From Clostridiaceae bacterium (GTDB lineage Bacteria > Bacillota > Clostridia > DUPQ01): DNA of 64,000 nucleotides. The stretch spans positions 1-64,000 of the forward strand of contig DUPQ01000009.1 in the NCBI GenBank assembly GCA_012838235.1. The letters run 5' to 3'. This document shows, one piece after another, positions 21,370-31,165 of the stretch (position 1 is its first letter; each line of letters opens with the position of its first letter). Position numbers and translations under genes: made by a program. Under the pieces are notes generated by a model. It searched no databases and was not told the DNA's origin. It worked only from the letters and a program-made list of their open reading frames with translations.

Positions 21370-24300
21370 TTATTCGGTAATCTTCATGGATACTACTTTG
21401 GTTATACCGTGTTCCTGCATAGTGACACCGTATATCGTATCGGCATTCTCCATGGTCCCCTTTCTGTGTGTTATAAGAACAAATTGTGTATTACTCTTAT
21501 GCTCGTTGAGATATTTGCAGTACTTGAGTACGTTATTGTCGTCCAATGATGTATCTATTTCGTCGAATACACAGAACGGAGAGGGATTGAGCTTCAGCAT
21601 GGCAAATACCAAAGCTATTGCGGTGAAAGCCTTTTCTCCTCCCGACAGCAGCATCATGTTCTGCAACTTCTTTCCGGGCGGTTGTGCGATTATATCTATA
21701 CCGCATTCCAGAATGTCCGATTGGTCGGTAAGCTCCAGTTTTGCCTGACCTCCCTCAAACAGTCTGGCAAAAATCTCGTTGAAATTATCATTGATTATTT
21801 CAAATTTCTCTTTGAAGATTTTCCTCATTACCGTATTCATTTCATTAACCGTTTTATACAGGTCTTCTTTGGACTTCTCTATATCCTCTTTTTGTGTTGT
21901 AAAGAATCTGTATCGTTCATTGGTTTTGGCATAATCTTCAATGGAATGAATATTTACCGGACCCAACTGCTTTATAATGTTCCTTGCCTCGGCTATTTCT
22001 TTTCTGGCCTCGGTTATGTTTTCTATCTCGCCGTGTCTTTGTAATGCCTCGTTGTGAGTTAAATTGTATTCGTCCCACATACGTTCTTTCATTGCCGTCA
22101 TCTCGGCATCGGTTTTCGCCTTATTCACTTCAATGGAAGAAATCTTATTGGACAGCAGCATTATATCCCTGTTGACATCGGTAATATTCTGAATGTATTT
22201 CTCGTTCTCTTGGGATAACTTCTTTCTCTTGTTCTGCAATTCCTGTATAGCCTTATTCTTTTCTTTCTCAACTTTCTCGGGATTACTTATGTTTTTGGAC
22301 TTTGTCTGTATCTTATCCTGAAGGTCGGCTTTTATTTCTTTAAGTTGCTCGTTTCTCTTTATCAGTTCATTACGCTTAACGGTAAGAGCCTGTTTTTCAA
22401 AACCTATCCTTATTAGCGATTCATCGTTGTTCTTGAGGCTTTCTTCTATGGAATTAACCGAAACCTTCATATCGGATATATCCAGATAAATATTATCTCT
22501 CTTTGCCGACTGTTCTTTATGTCCTTCTTCATACTCGTTAATCTTAAGTTTATCCTTTTCAATCTGCTCACTTAACGCATCTATCTGATTATTGAGTATC
22601 GCTATCTTATCGTCATACCCGTGATATTTATCCGTTAACTCTTTCTTTCTGTTCTTTGTGGCATTCAGTGCATCCGTATTACTTTTATATGCTTCATCAA
22701 GTGCGGATATTGCCGATTCCAGCTTGGCTGTAAGCATATTGCCTTCAATAATACATTGCTCCGTCTTGTCTATATCCGAAGCCAATTCCGATGCCTGTTT
22801 AGACATGGAACGACTCTGTGTAACCGACTGTTCCAGTTTTTCTTTGTGTGCAGCTATTTCACTCTCCAGACGATCCAGTTGCTTGTGTCTTCCCAGCAGC
22901 CCCACCTTACCTACATTCTGAGTACCGCCGGTTATGGAGCCGCCGGTATTGAAAAACTCTCCGGTAAGCGTTACAAGTTTATACCTGCTCTGTGTTTTTC
23001 TTGCTATAAGTACGGCATTGTCGTAAGTGTCTACAACTAATATTCTGCCTAAAAGATTCTTTGCTATATTTTCATACTTCGAATCATATTCTAATAATTT
23101 ATATGCAACATCAATAACACCTTTATATGACAGTATTTCTCTTTCTTCATCTTTGTTAAACTGATTGGGGCGCACCGAACTTACCGGCAGGAATGTCACT
23201 CGTCCCAGCTTGTTTTCTTTTAAGAAAGCAATAGCCGCCTTTGCCGCCTCTTCATCCTCCACTACGACATTCTGAATATTTCCGCCTAACGCCGCTTCAA
23301 TGGCCGTGTTATATATCTCTTCGGTACCCATAAGTTTGGCAACCACATCCACTATTCCGTTAAGAGATTTATTTTCCAGCACCGCTTTTACATCCTGCTT
23401 ATAACCGTGCATCTGCTTTTCCATGTCGTATATAAGTTTGTAGTTGCTTTGCAGTATCTCTATATTGGTTTTAAGATTACGCTCTGCCGATTCCGCCTGC
23501 TCCATACGTTTTTGCAGTAATGCGTACTCGGTCTTGCTTTTATCTCTTCTTGAGGCCAGCTGCTCTTGCTGCTTCTTGGCGGCAATGTTTTTGCTCTGAT
23601 TGTCCTGCTTTGCTAATAGTATTGAATCATTCTCCAACACCTTTTTGTTTATATCGTTATCCATCATGTCCAGCTGAGTCTTCAGAGCATTCTTTTCATT
23701 GATGACATTATTTAATACGAGTTTACTGTCGGAAGTCTCTTCTATATGTCTCATTAAAGATGCTTTCACACCTTCCAGTATTTTCTCGCTTCCGCTCAGC
23801 GATGCCGTAATGCTTTCCGCCTGTGCGGTCAATAAATCCAATTTCTCTTTATAGCTTGTGTATTGATTTTCCAGATACTTCCTTCTGTCTTCTTTTGTAA
23901 GGTAATCTTTGGACAGTTCATTCTCTCTTAATTGATATTCTTCTATTTCTTTGCCGTTTTTTATAAGTTCACTGTCGGCATTGGACAATCGCTCGTTGCA
24001 TAATATTATTTCATGTCTTTGTGACTCCAAGTCTCTTAAAAAGGTGTTCAATTCATCTTTGAGGTTTTGTTCCTGTTCCTCATACCGGTTGATGATATTA
24101 ATACTGTCCCTGTTTTCCTGCTTTATATTCTCCAATTCCGACTCTCTGGTCAAAATGTCTTCCGACAAAACCTGTATATCCTGTTCGTATTTCTGAATGC
24201 GTTTCTGATACATCTGCAGATTATTCAGATACAGTCCCACTTCATTAACTTTCAGTATCTCGTATACTCTTAAGTATTCCTTTGCTTTCTCGGCCTGTAA

Positions 24301-24918
24301 TCTTAACGGCTCCAACTGGTTTTCTATTTCACTTATGATATCGGTTATTCTTACAAGGTTTTCTTCGGTGTTTGAAAGCTTACGTAATGCTTCCAGTTTC
24401 TTCTGTTTGTATTTCATAATACCGGCAGCTTCCTCAAAGATACCTCTTCTTTCCAGGCTGTTGCTGTCAACGATATCTTTTATTTCATTCTGCCCTATGA
24501 TAGAGTATCCTTCTTTACCTACCCCGGTATCGAAGAACATCATCTGAATATCTTTCAGACGACAGCTCTTATCGTTAACGGAATAATCCGATTCACCGGA
24601 ACGGTACAGTCTTCTGGTAATCTTGACATCCTCGAAATCCACCGCCAGATGCTTGTCACTGTTATCAAAGTATAGAGAAACTTCGGCAAAACCGACCGGT
24701 CTTCTGTATTGAGTACCTGAGAATATCATGTCACTCATATTACCGCCTCTTAACTGCTTGGAACTTTGCGAACCTAAAACCCACCTTATCGCATCGGCAA
24801 TATTACTCTTTCCGCTCCCGTTGGGACCTACTATTGCGGTTATACCTTTGTTAAATTCCAACACTGTTCTTGTTGCAAAGGATTTGAATCCCTGCAATTC
24901 CACTTTTTTAAGAATCAT
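21370..24918 (-). CDS. smc: Chromosome segregation protein SMC
   Basis: Walker A 'GPNGSGKSNIADAIRWVLG', long coiled coils, hinge, 'LSGGEKAFTAIALVFA', 'FCVFDEIDTSLDD'. Confidence 0.97.
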   Translation of the reverse strand: MILKKVELQGFKSFATRTVLEFNKGITAIVGPNGSGKSNIADAIRWVLGSQSSKQLRGGNMSDMIFSGTQYRRPVGFAEVSLYFDNSDKHLAVDFEDVKITRRLYRSGESDYSVNDKSCRLKDIQMMFFDTGVGKEGYSIIGQNEIKDIVDSNSLERRGIFEEAAGIMKYKQKKLEALRKLSNTEENLVRITDIISEIENQLEPLRLQAEKAKEYLRVYEILKVNEVGLYLNNLQMYQKRIQKYEQDIQVLSEDILTRESELENIKQENRDSINIINRYEEQEQNLKDELNTFLRDLESQRHEIILCNERLSNADSELIKNGKEIEEYQLRENELSKDYLTKEDRRKYLENQYTSYKEKLDLLTAQAESITASLSGSEKILEGVKASLMRHIEETSDSKLVLNNVINEKNALKTQLDMMDNDINKKVLENDSILLAKQDNQSKNIAAKKQQEQLASRRDKSKTEYALLQKRMEQAESAERNLKTNIEILQSNYKLIYDMEKQMHGYKQDVKAVLENKSLNGIVDVVAKLMGTEEIYNTAIEAALGGNIQNVVVEDEEAAKAAIAFLKENKLGRVTFLPVSSVRPNQFNKDEEREILSYKGVIDVAYKLLEYDSKYENIAKNLLGRILVVDTYDNAVLIARKTQSRYKLVTLTGEFFNTGGSITGGTQNVGKVGLLGRHKQLDRLESEIAAHKEKLEQSVTQSRSMSKQASELASDIDKTEQCIIEGNMLTAKLESAISALDEAYKSNTDALNATKNRKKELTDKYHGYDDKIAILNNQIDALSEQIEKDKLKINEYEEGHKEQSAKRDNIYLDISDMKVSVNSIEESLKNNDESLIRIGFEKQALTVKRNELIKRNEQLKEIKADLQDKIQTKSKNISNPEKVEKEKNKAIQELQNKRKKLSQENEKYIQNITDVNRDIMLLSNKISSIEVNKAKTDAEMTAMKERMWDEYNLTHNEALQRHGEIENITEARKEIAEARNIIKQLGPVNIHSIEDYAKTNERYRFFTTQKEDIEKSKEDLYKTVNEMNTVMRKIFKEKFEIINDNFNEIFARLFEGGQAKLELTDQSDILECGIDIIAQPPGKKLQNMMLLSGGEKAFTAIALVFAMLKLNPSPFCVFDEIDTSLDDNNVLKYCKYLNEHKSNTQFVLITHRKGTMENADTIYGVTMQEHGITKVVSMKITE

Positions 24919-25618
24919 AATTATCTAAACCTTTTTTCTCAATATTCTCCAAAGCATCTTTTGCAGCAGCCTGCTGTGCTTCCTTTTTTGTTTTTCCTAT
25001 ACCTTTTCCGTACGGTTTCCCTGTAATTATAACTTCAACAAGGAATGTTTTGTCATGAGGCGGTCCTTTTTCTCCTTTAACCAGATATTTGGGCTCTTCC
25101 TGATATCTGGACTGTACAAAATGCTGTAATTTCGTTTTGTGATCATTATTATCACCCGACCTGATATATTCTACAATAAACTCGTTCAAATTGGAAATAA
25201 TAAAAGGTCGGACATATTTAAATCCCGAATCCAAATACATTGCACCTATCAGCGACTCGAATGCATCGGCTATAACCGACTTGTTTGTATTGACGGACGA
25301 ACTTACGGCTGACGAACCGATAAGTATATATTTGTCTATTCCCAATCGTTTGCTTACTTTGGATAATGATTCCTCACACACCGCATAAGCTCTTGTTACC
25401 GTCATCTCACCTTCCTGCAAATAGTTGTGAGTTCTGAAAAGAAAATCCGATATAACCAGAGAAAGAACCGAATCACCCAAAAACTCCAGTTTTTCGTAAT
25501 TTTCCGTTTTGTCGTATGAGCTGTGTTTTAAGGCGGTAGACAGCAATGATTTATCCTTAAAAGAATAACCTATAGCTTTCTCTACCGATGCTATTGATTT
25601 ATCTATCACTTTTTCCAT
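24908..25618 (-). CDS. rnc: Ribonuclease III
   Basis: 'LEFLGDSVLSLVISDFLF', C-terminal dsRBD 'GKGIGKTKKEAQQAAAKDALE'; ATG at 25618 with AGG upstream preferred over ORF start 25672. Confidence 0.95.
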   Translation of the reverse strand: MEKVIDKSIASVEKAIGYSFKDKSLLSTALKHSSYDKTENYEKLEFLGDSVLSLVISDFLFRTHNYLQEGEMTVTRAYAVCEESLSKVSKRLGIDKYILIGSSAVSSSVNTNKSVIADAFESLIGAMYLDSGFKYVRPFIISNLNEFIVEYIRSGDNNDHKTKLQHFVQSRYQEEPKYLVKGEKGPPHDKTFLVEVIITGKPYGKGIGKTKKEAQQAAAKDALENIEKKGLDNYDS

Positions 25619-25713
25619 TTTACCTGTATCCGATATGCATACCTCTTGTAATTGGAGAATATCCGGTTGCAAAACTGCCTCATTTTCTTCAGATTTTTAA
25701 ATCTTAAGAAAAT

Positions 25714-25733
25714 AAGGCTATTGAAATAGCCTT
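25714..25733 (-). terminator. Hairpin terminator downstream of acpP
   Basis: AAGGCTAT-TGAA-ATAGCCTT perfect hairpin followed on the minus strand by ATTTTCTT. Confidence 0.6.
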
Positions 25734-25740
25734 GATTCTC

Positions 25741-25968
25741 CTACCTGTTGCTTTCTATGTACTTTACGGCACTACCTACTGTGGTAATGTTCTCCGCTTC
25801 GGTATCGGGTATGGTAATCTTAAACTGATCTTCCATTGACATGATAAGTTCCACAATGTCCAATGAATCGGCTCCCAGATCTTCCACAAATGAAGATTCC
25901 ATTGTCACGTCGTCTGCCTCCACACCCAATTGTTCTACGATAATCGCTTTTACCTTCTCAAAAATCAT
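25741..25968 (-). CDS. acpP: Acyl carrier protein
   Basis: '[19 protein letters not shown]' phosphopantetheine site; ATG at 25968 after GGGAGGATAAA. Confidence 0.96.
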   Translation of the reverse strand: MIFEKVKAIIVEQLGVEADDVTMESSFVEDLGADSLDIVELIMSMEDQFKITIPDTEAENITTVGSAVKYIESNR

Positions 25969-26064
25969 TTTATCCTCCCGTCTCACGATGGACGTGTTTT
26001 TAATATTCATAATATTATTCCATCGTTAATATTAACCTTTTTTATATTAAAACGCAAATAGCGT

Positions 26065-27051
26065 TTAACATACAGCTCTCCTTATATTCCCCACTATATC
26101 ATTTTTTGCCAGCTTCACCGCTTTAAGCACCACATGCATTATTGTTTTGGCATTGGAACTTCCGTGTGATTTCAGTATTAAACCGTTTACTCCTAATATC
26201 GGTGCTCCGCCCATTATGTCGGGATTCAAATTATCTTTAAATTTCTTCATGTCAGGTCTTATCACTGATGCGGCAAGTTTGTGGAAAACATCCATACTGA
26301 ATACAGACTTCATTTTACTGAAAATATACGATGCGGTACCCTCCAGAACTTTAAGAGATACATTTCCCGTAAAACCGTCGGTTACAACAACATCCACAAC
26401 ACCTTCTACGATACTGTTCCCTTCTATACTGCCGTAATAGTTCAATCCCGACTGCTTTAAGAGTAGGTTGGCCTCTTTTACTTCCGCGCTTCCTTTTGTG
26501 TCTTCCGTTCCTATATTCAACAGCCCTATTAAAGGATTATCGCATTTTGTAACTATCTTCATGTATTCGGAACCGAATTTTGCGAACTGCACATAACTTT
26601 CAGGACGCAAATTGGAGTTCAGTCCGGCATCTATCAATAGAGCAAACTTTTCCCCGGAAGGAATCAATGCTCCCAAAGCCGGGCGTATTACTTTTTGCAT
26701 CCTGCCTGTTATCAGAAGAGAGCCTGTAAGCAGTGCACCGGTATTACCGGCGGATATTACCGCATCTCCGTTCCCTTCCCTCATCGCAGTAAGTGCTCTG
26801 ACCAAGGAAGAGTCCTTTTTGTTCTTAACCGCAACTGTGGGTGTATCTTTAAAAAGTATTACTTCCGAACAATGCTCTACTTTTATTCTCGATTTATCAT
26901 AGTTATAGTTGCAAAGTATATCGGCAATAATTTTGCTGTCACCGAATAAGGTTATATCAAAACCTTCTTCCGTCTTTATTGCATTTAAACATCCTATAAC
27001 TATTGCTTCCGGCGCATTGTCACCGCCCATAGCATCTACAAGTATATTCAT
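26065..27051 (-). CDS. plsX: Phosphate acyltransferase PlsX
   Basis: 'ILVDAMGGDNAPEAIVIG', 'VVVTDGFTGNVSLK', 'GGAPILGVNG'. Confidence 0.97.
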   Translation of the reverse strand: MNILVDAMGGDNAPEAIVIGCLNAIKTEEGFDITLFGDSKIIADILCNYNYDKSRIKVEHCSEVILFKDTPTVAVKNKKDSSLVRALTAMREGNGDAVISAGNTGALLTGSLLITGRMQKVIRPALGALIPSGEKFALLIDAGLNSNLRPESYVQFAKFGSEYMKIVTKCDNPLIGLLNIGTEDTKGSAEVKEANLLLKQSGLNYYGSIEGNSIVEGVVDVVVTDGFTGNVSLKVLEGTASYIFSKMKSVFSMDVFHKLAASVIRPDMKKFKDNLNPDIMGGAPILGVNGLILKSHGSSNAKTIMHVVLKAVKLAKNDIVGNIRRAVC

Positions 27052-27062
27052 AAATCCTCACA

Positions 27063-27599
27063 TCATACCGAAACCAAAATAAATTTGCTTCGGAAAATCT
27101 CTACATCCTCTCTGTAAACGAAAACCCATACAAAATAGTTATTCAGCCTTATTTGTGTTACTTTGGCCTGTGCGGTAAGTTTTTCATTGGCATATACCGG
27201 TTCCTTGTATTTAATATTTGCTACCCCTACCAGAGAAGCTTCTGCATCTATAACGGAAATAGCTACCGATTCCGCAAAGGAATACAGGTACTGACCTCTG
27301 ACTATATTGGTTTTCTTGAAAACCATATCCGCCGTTGTAACAAATTCCGCAGAAGCTCCTTCATTAAGTTTCAGATTTGTTATAGTTCCCACTATGTCCT
27401 CAGGTGCAAGCGATCTTACCGTGTCTTTTATTCTTTCACGAACCTGCTTTATTCCCAGTTCATTTCTGTAATTCCTTATACACGGTACCGATACTCCCAA
27501 AGCTTCGGCAAGCTGCTTATCGTTCATATACGGACTTTCCGAAAGCAATATCTGCAAATCTTCAAGTTTCTTCAGTTTTTTCAGTGTCGCCTTTGTCAT
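27063..27599 (-). CDS. fapR: FapR-type fatty acid/phospholipid synthesis repressor
   Basis: N-terminal DeoR-like HTH 'NDKQLAEALGVSVPCIRNYRNELGI' plus hotdog domain; adjacent to plsX. Confidence 0.9.
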   Translation of the reverse strand: MTKATLKKLKKLEDLQILLSESPYMNDKQLAEALGVSVPCIRNYRNELGIKQVRERIKDTVRSLAPEDIVGTITNLKLNEGASAEFVTTADMVFKKTNIVRGQYLYSFAESVAISVIDAEASLVGVANIKYKEPVYANEKLTAQAKVTQIRLNNYFVWVFVYREDVEIFRSKFILVSV

Positions 27600-27619
27600 C
27601 CTTTTCCCTTCAAAACATT

Positions 27620-27636
27620 TTATTACCTGATAACAA
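27620..27636. promoter_or_regulatory. Candidate FapR operator
   Basis: Imperfect palindrome TTATTACCTGATAACAA 20 bp upstream of fapR start; resembles the Bacillus FapR box TTAGTACCTAGTACTAA. Confidence 0.45.
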
Positions 27637-27723
27637 ATTTACATCAGTATATTCTATCCCACATACTTTGTAAAGAGATATACATTATTTTTCCTTAACT
27701 TTTCTCCGAAAATAAATGAAAAA

Positions 27724-28287
27724 TCAATCTTTAATGAACTTAATTGACTCCTTAACATATATAACTCCCGAATATACGGTAGCTATCAAAGCCAATGCGT
27801 AAACAATCTTAGGTATATACCAAAGATTGATATAAAAAGCGAGAAGATACAAGCATACACTGATTATCTGAAGATTGGTTTTAATCTTGCCGAATACATT
27901 AGCGGCAATCACTTCACCCTTTTCACTTACCACCAGTCTCAATCCGTCTACAATCAAGTCTCTGGCAATAATTATTACAACGGTATATGCCGCTATCTGT
28001 CCTCTTTCCACCAGTACAACCAATGCACTTGTGATAAGTATCTTATCGGCAATGGGATCTAAAAATTTACCCATATTTGTTATCAGTTTGTATTTCCTCG
28101 CCAGATATCCGTCAAAAAGGTCGGTTAAGGAAGCAATTACAAAAATTACCAACGCAATTAATGTACCGTACTGCTGATGAAAAGAAAAAACCGGTTCACT
28201 CAACCATTCCGGTGTGGGAACGGCAAATATGATGAAAAAAGGTATCAATATTATTCTTATCAGAGTAAGTTTATTCGCTATATTCAT
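27724..28287 (-). CDS. pgsA: CDP-diacylglycerol--glycerol-3-phosphate 3-phosphatidyltransferase
   Basis: CDP-alcohol phosphatidyltransferase motif 'DLFDGYLARKYKLITNMGKFLDPIADK'. Confidence 0.95.
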   Translation of the reverse strand: MNIANKLTLIRIILIPFFIIFAVPTPEWLSEPVFSFHQQYGTLIALVIFVIASLTDLFDGYLARKYKLITNMGKFLDPIADKILITSALVVLVERGQIAAYTVVIIIARDLIVDGLRLVVSEKGEVIAANVFGKIKTNLQIISVCLYLLAFYINLWYIPKIVYALALIATVYSGVIYVKESIKFIKD

Positions 28288-29606
28288 TGCACAACCTCCG
28301 CAATCAGTGAATCTTCATGTTTGGCAACAATCACGGCATCTGTTATATCTCCGACAGTTAACTCTTCTTTGGCTGCAACATATATGACGGGATCTATTTC
28401 ATATGCCTCTGCATAAGATCTGCCCACATAGAACAATCCGTCATCGGAAATGCCTTGTATAATTATACTATATGTTTTGCCTATCCTTTCATCATTTTTG
28501 CTGATTAATATATCCTGTTGAATTTGTTCCGCCTGTTTGCGCCTTTGAATCTTTACCTTCTTTGGTATCTGACCTTTCAGTCTGTATGCCGGTGTGCCTT
28601 CTTCCCTGCAATACTCAAAGAAACCCGCTCTGTCAAAACGGGATGCCTTTATAAACTCGCACAGGTTCTCGAAATCTTCTTCCGTCTCCTGCGGAAACCC
28701 CACTATAAAAGTGGTCCTTAACACTATATCGGGTATATGAAATCGAAGTTTATCTATTAATTCCGTATACATGGCACATGTTCCCTTACGTCCCATCAGT
28801 TTTAATATTCTGTCGGAAGAATGCTGCAAGGGTATATCCAGATAGTGCAATATCTTTTTGCTGTTCTTAACGGAATTAATAAGGTCGTCAGTGATAAGTT
28901 CGGGATAGCAGTAAAGCAGTCTTATCCACTGTAAAGATTTGACTGTTTCCAACTTTTTAAGCAACAAATCCAAAGACGGTTTCCCGTAAATATCCGTACC
29001 GTATGCGGTAGTATCCTGAGCCACCAGTGTAATTTCTTTTATACCGTGCAGAGAGCACAACTTCTCCGCTTCAGCATATATATCCTCGATACTTCTGCTT
29101 CTGTATCTTCCCCGGATGGACGGAATGGTGCAGTAAGTACATCTGTTATCACAACCTTCGGCAATTTTCACATATGTCGATGCGGTATTTTCCGACAGCA
29201 TTCGTTCTTTATTCATAAAGGTTACATCGGTTTTATTTCCGCAAATCAAAACTTCATCCGTATTATTAACAACAGATGCTATGTCCTTATAGCCGTCTAT
29301 TCCCACACATACATCCACTTCGGGTATTGAAGTTATTATCTCCTCCTTATATCTTTCCACCAGACAACCTGTGACTATAAGTTTTTCCAGAATCCCCCGT
29401 TTTTTGTATTCCGCGGCTTCCAATATTACGCTGATTGCTTCTTCCACGGCGGGTTGAATAAAAGAGCATGTATTGATTATTGCAATGTTCGCATCTTCGA
29501 TATTGTCGGTAAGAACAAAACCTTTATCTTTCAGTGACTTTGCCATTATCTCGCTGTCCACCAGATTTTTGGGACATCCCAGTGAATTAATAAGTATCTT
29601 CTTCAT
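28284..29606 (-). CDS. rimO: Ribosomal protein S12 methylthiotransferase RimO
   Basis: 'SLGCPKNLVDSE', radical SAM 'CDNRCTYCTIPSIRG', TRAM domain. Confidence 0.96.
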   Translation of the reverse strand: MKKILINSLGCPKNLVDSEIMAKSLKDKGFVLTDNIEDANIAIINTCSFIQPAVEEAISVILEAAEYKKRGILEKLIVTGCLVERYKEEIITSIPEVDVCVGIDGYKDIASVVNNTDEVLICGNKTDVTFMNKERMLSENTASTYVKIAEGCDNRCTYCTIPSIRGRYRSRSIEDIYAEAEKLCSLHGIKEITLVAQDTTAYGTDIYGKPSLDLLLKKLETVKSLQWIRLLYCYPELITDDLINSVKNSKKILHYLDIPLQHSSDRILKLMGRKGTCAMYTELIDKLRFHIPDIVLRTTFIVGFPQETEEDFENLCEFIKASRFDRAGFFEYCREEGTPAYRLKGQIPKKVKIQRRKQAEQIQQDILISKNDERIGKTYSIIIQGISDDGLFYVGRSYAEAYEIDPVIYVAAKEELTVGDITDAVIVAKHEDSLIAEVVQ

Positions 29607-30066
29607 ATCCTACCGCTTTATCCACCTCTTGTACTGCCAGTTGCTCATCTATTCCGTGGTATATCAGTTTTGCTATAAGTTTTTCTCTCTTTGTGTCCTT
29701 CTTCAGATTGGCTTTTATGAACTTGTCCATAAAAGCAACATCATCTATCTTTCCTTCCTCAATCAGACGGTGAATACAACTGTCTACCGCTTTAGGCCCG
29801 AATCCTTTGTTCTCAAGGTATAACCTCATACGATTTTCCGTTTTTTTTCCGTTTAAAAGATAAGCAACCGCCTTTTTATAGCATTGCATCGCTTCGGTTT
29901 TATCTTTAATATCCTCAATAAAAGCATTTGATAATGTTTCTTTGTCGTAGATACAATATTTGAAATATGTTTCTTCATCAATAAAAAGTTGTGTATTATC
30001 GGATAAAGTAAGGATATAGTCTTTTTTTAATACTTCTCTTTTTACGATGCTCAATTCATCATTCAT
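29587..30066 (-). CDS. recX: RecX regulatory protein
   Basis: RecX three-helix repeats '[25 protein letters not shown]', adjacent to recA; start at 30066 overlaps recA stop. Confidence 0.85.
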   Translation of the reverse strand: MNDELSIVKREVLKKDYILTLSDNTQLFIDEETYFKYCIYDKETLSNAFIEDIKDKTEAMQCYKKAVAYLLNGKKTENRMRLYLENKGFGPKAVDSCIHRLIEEGKIDDVAFMDKFIKANLKKDTKREKLIAKLIYHGIDEQLAVQEVDKAVGYEEDTY

Positions 30067-31096
30067 CTGCAGCTTCTGTCGGTTGTTCGGGCGTTTTATG
30101 CGCTTCAAATGCTGCCCTTATCAGCTTCTCAATCTCTTCGGCTATCTTGGGGTTCTGCACAAGGTAGTCTTTGGCATTCTCCCGTCCCTGACCTATCCGC
30201 TGATCTTTATATGAATACCATGATCCGGCTTTATCCACTACTCCGCAGTCCACTCCGACATCAATTAAGCATCCTTCTTTGGATATTCCGTGTCCGTAAA
30301 TAATATCAAACTCCGCTGTCTTGAAAGGAGGAGCAATTTTGTTTTTAGCAATTTTGGCCCTTGTTTTACTTCCGATGATGTTATCACCCAATTTTATGTT
30401 GTCAGCTTTTCTGACCTCTATTCTGACGCTGGAATAAAACTTCAATGCTCTTCCGCCCGGAGTAACTTCGGGATTACCGAACATTATGCCTACTTTTTCT
30501 CGCAATTGGTTGATAAATATGGTTGTGGTTTTGGATTTTGCAACGACAGCTGTGAGTTTTCTTAACGCCTGACTCATCAATCTGGCCTGCAGTCCTACAT
30601 GAGCGTCTCCCATTTCGCCGTCTATCTCGGCTTTAGGAACCAGAGCAGCTACCGAGTCTATTACAATTACATCCAATGCTCCGCTTCTTACCAGAGCTTC
30701 ACATATCTCCAAAGCCTGCTCGCCTGTATCCGGTTGGCTGACTATAAGTTCGTCTATGTTAACTCCCAGTTTTTTTGCATATATGGGATCCAAAGCATGT
30801 TCCGCATCAATAAATGCAGCTTCGCCGCCTCCCTTTTGTGCCTCTGCAATAATATGCAGAGCAACGGTGGTTTTACCGGAAGATTCCGGTCCGTATATTT
30901 CAATTATTCTGCCTCTTGGCACACCGCCGATACCCAATGCTATATCCAAGGATATTGCACCTGTCGGTATAGATTCCACTGTCATCGCCGTATTTTGACC
31001 CAGTCTCATAACAGCTCCCTTACCGTATGCTTTTTCAATCCCGGCCAGTGACGCTTCCAATGCTTTCTTTTTATCCATAATATGCTCCTTTTTCAA
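30059..31096 (-). CDS. recA: Recombinase RecA
   Basis: '[19 protein letters not shown]', '[20 protein letters not shown]', '[36 protein letters not shown]'. Confidence 0.99.
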   Translation of the reverse strand: MKKEHIMDKKKALEASLAGIEKAYGKGAVMRLGQNTAMTVESIPTGAISLDIALGIGGVPRGRIIEIYGPESSGKTTVALHIIAEAQKGGGEAAFIDAEHALDPIYAKKLGVNIDELIVSQPDTGEQALEICEALVRSGALDVIVIDSVAALVPKAEIDGEMGDAHVGLQARLMSQALRKLTAVVAKSKTTTIFINQLREKVGIMFGNPEVTPGGRALKFYSSVRIEVRKADNIKLGDNIIGSKTRAKIAKNKIAPPFKTAEFDIIYGHGISKEGCLIDVGVDCGVVDKAGSWYSYKDQRIGQGRENAKDYLVQNPKIAEEIEKLIRAAFEAHKTPEQPTEAADE

Positions 31097-31165
31097 TCTT
31101 TTTTGAATATACCAATATTATATATCATCTTAAAAATACATACAAGGAATATTTTTTCGTAATTG

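Noticed and set aside
21970-24900. Long repetitive charged segments in SMC as possible repeats
   Set aside because: Explained by the SMC coiled coil.
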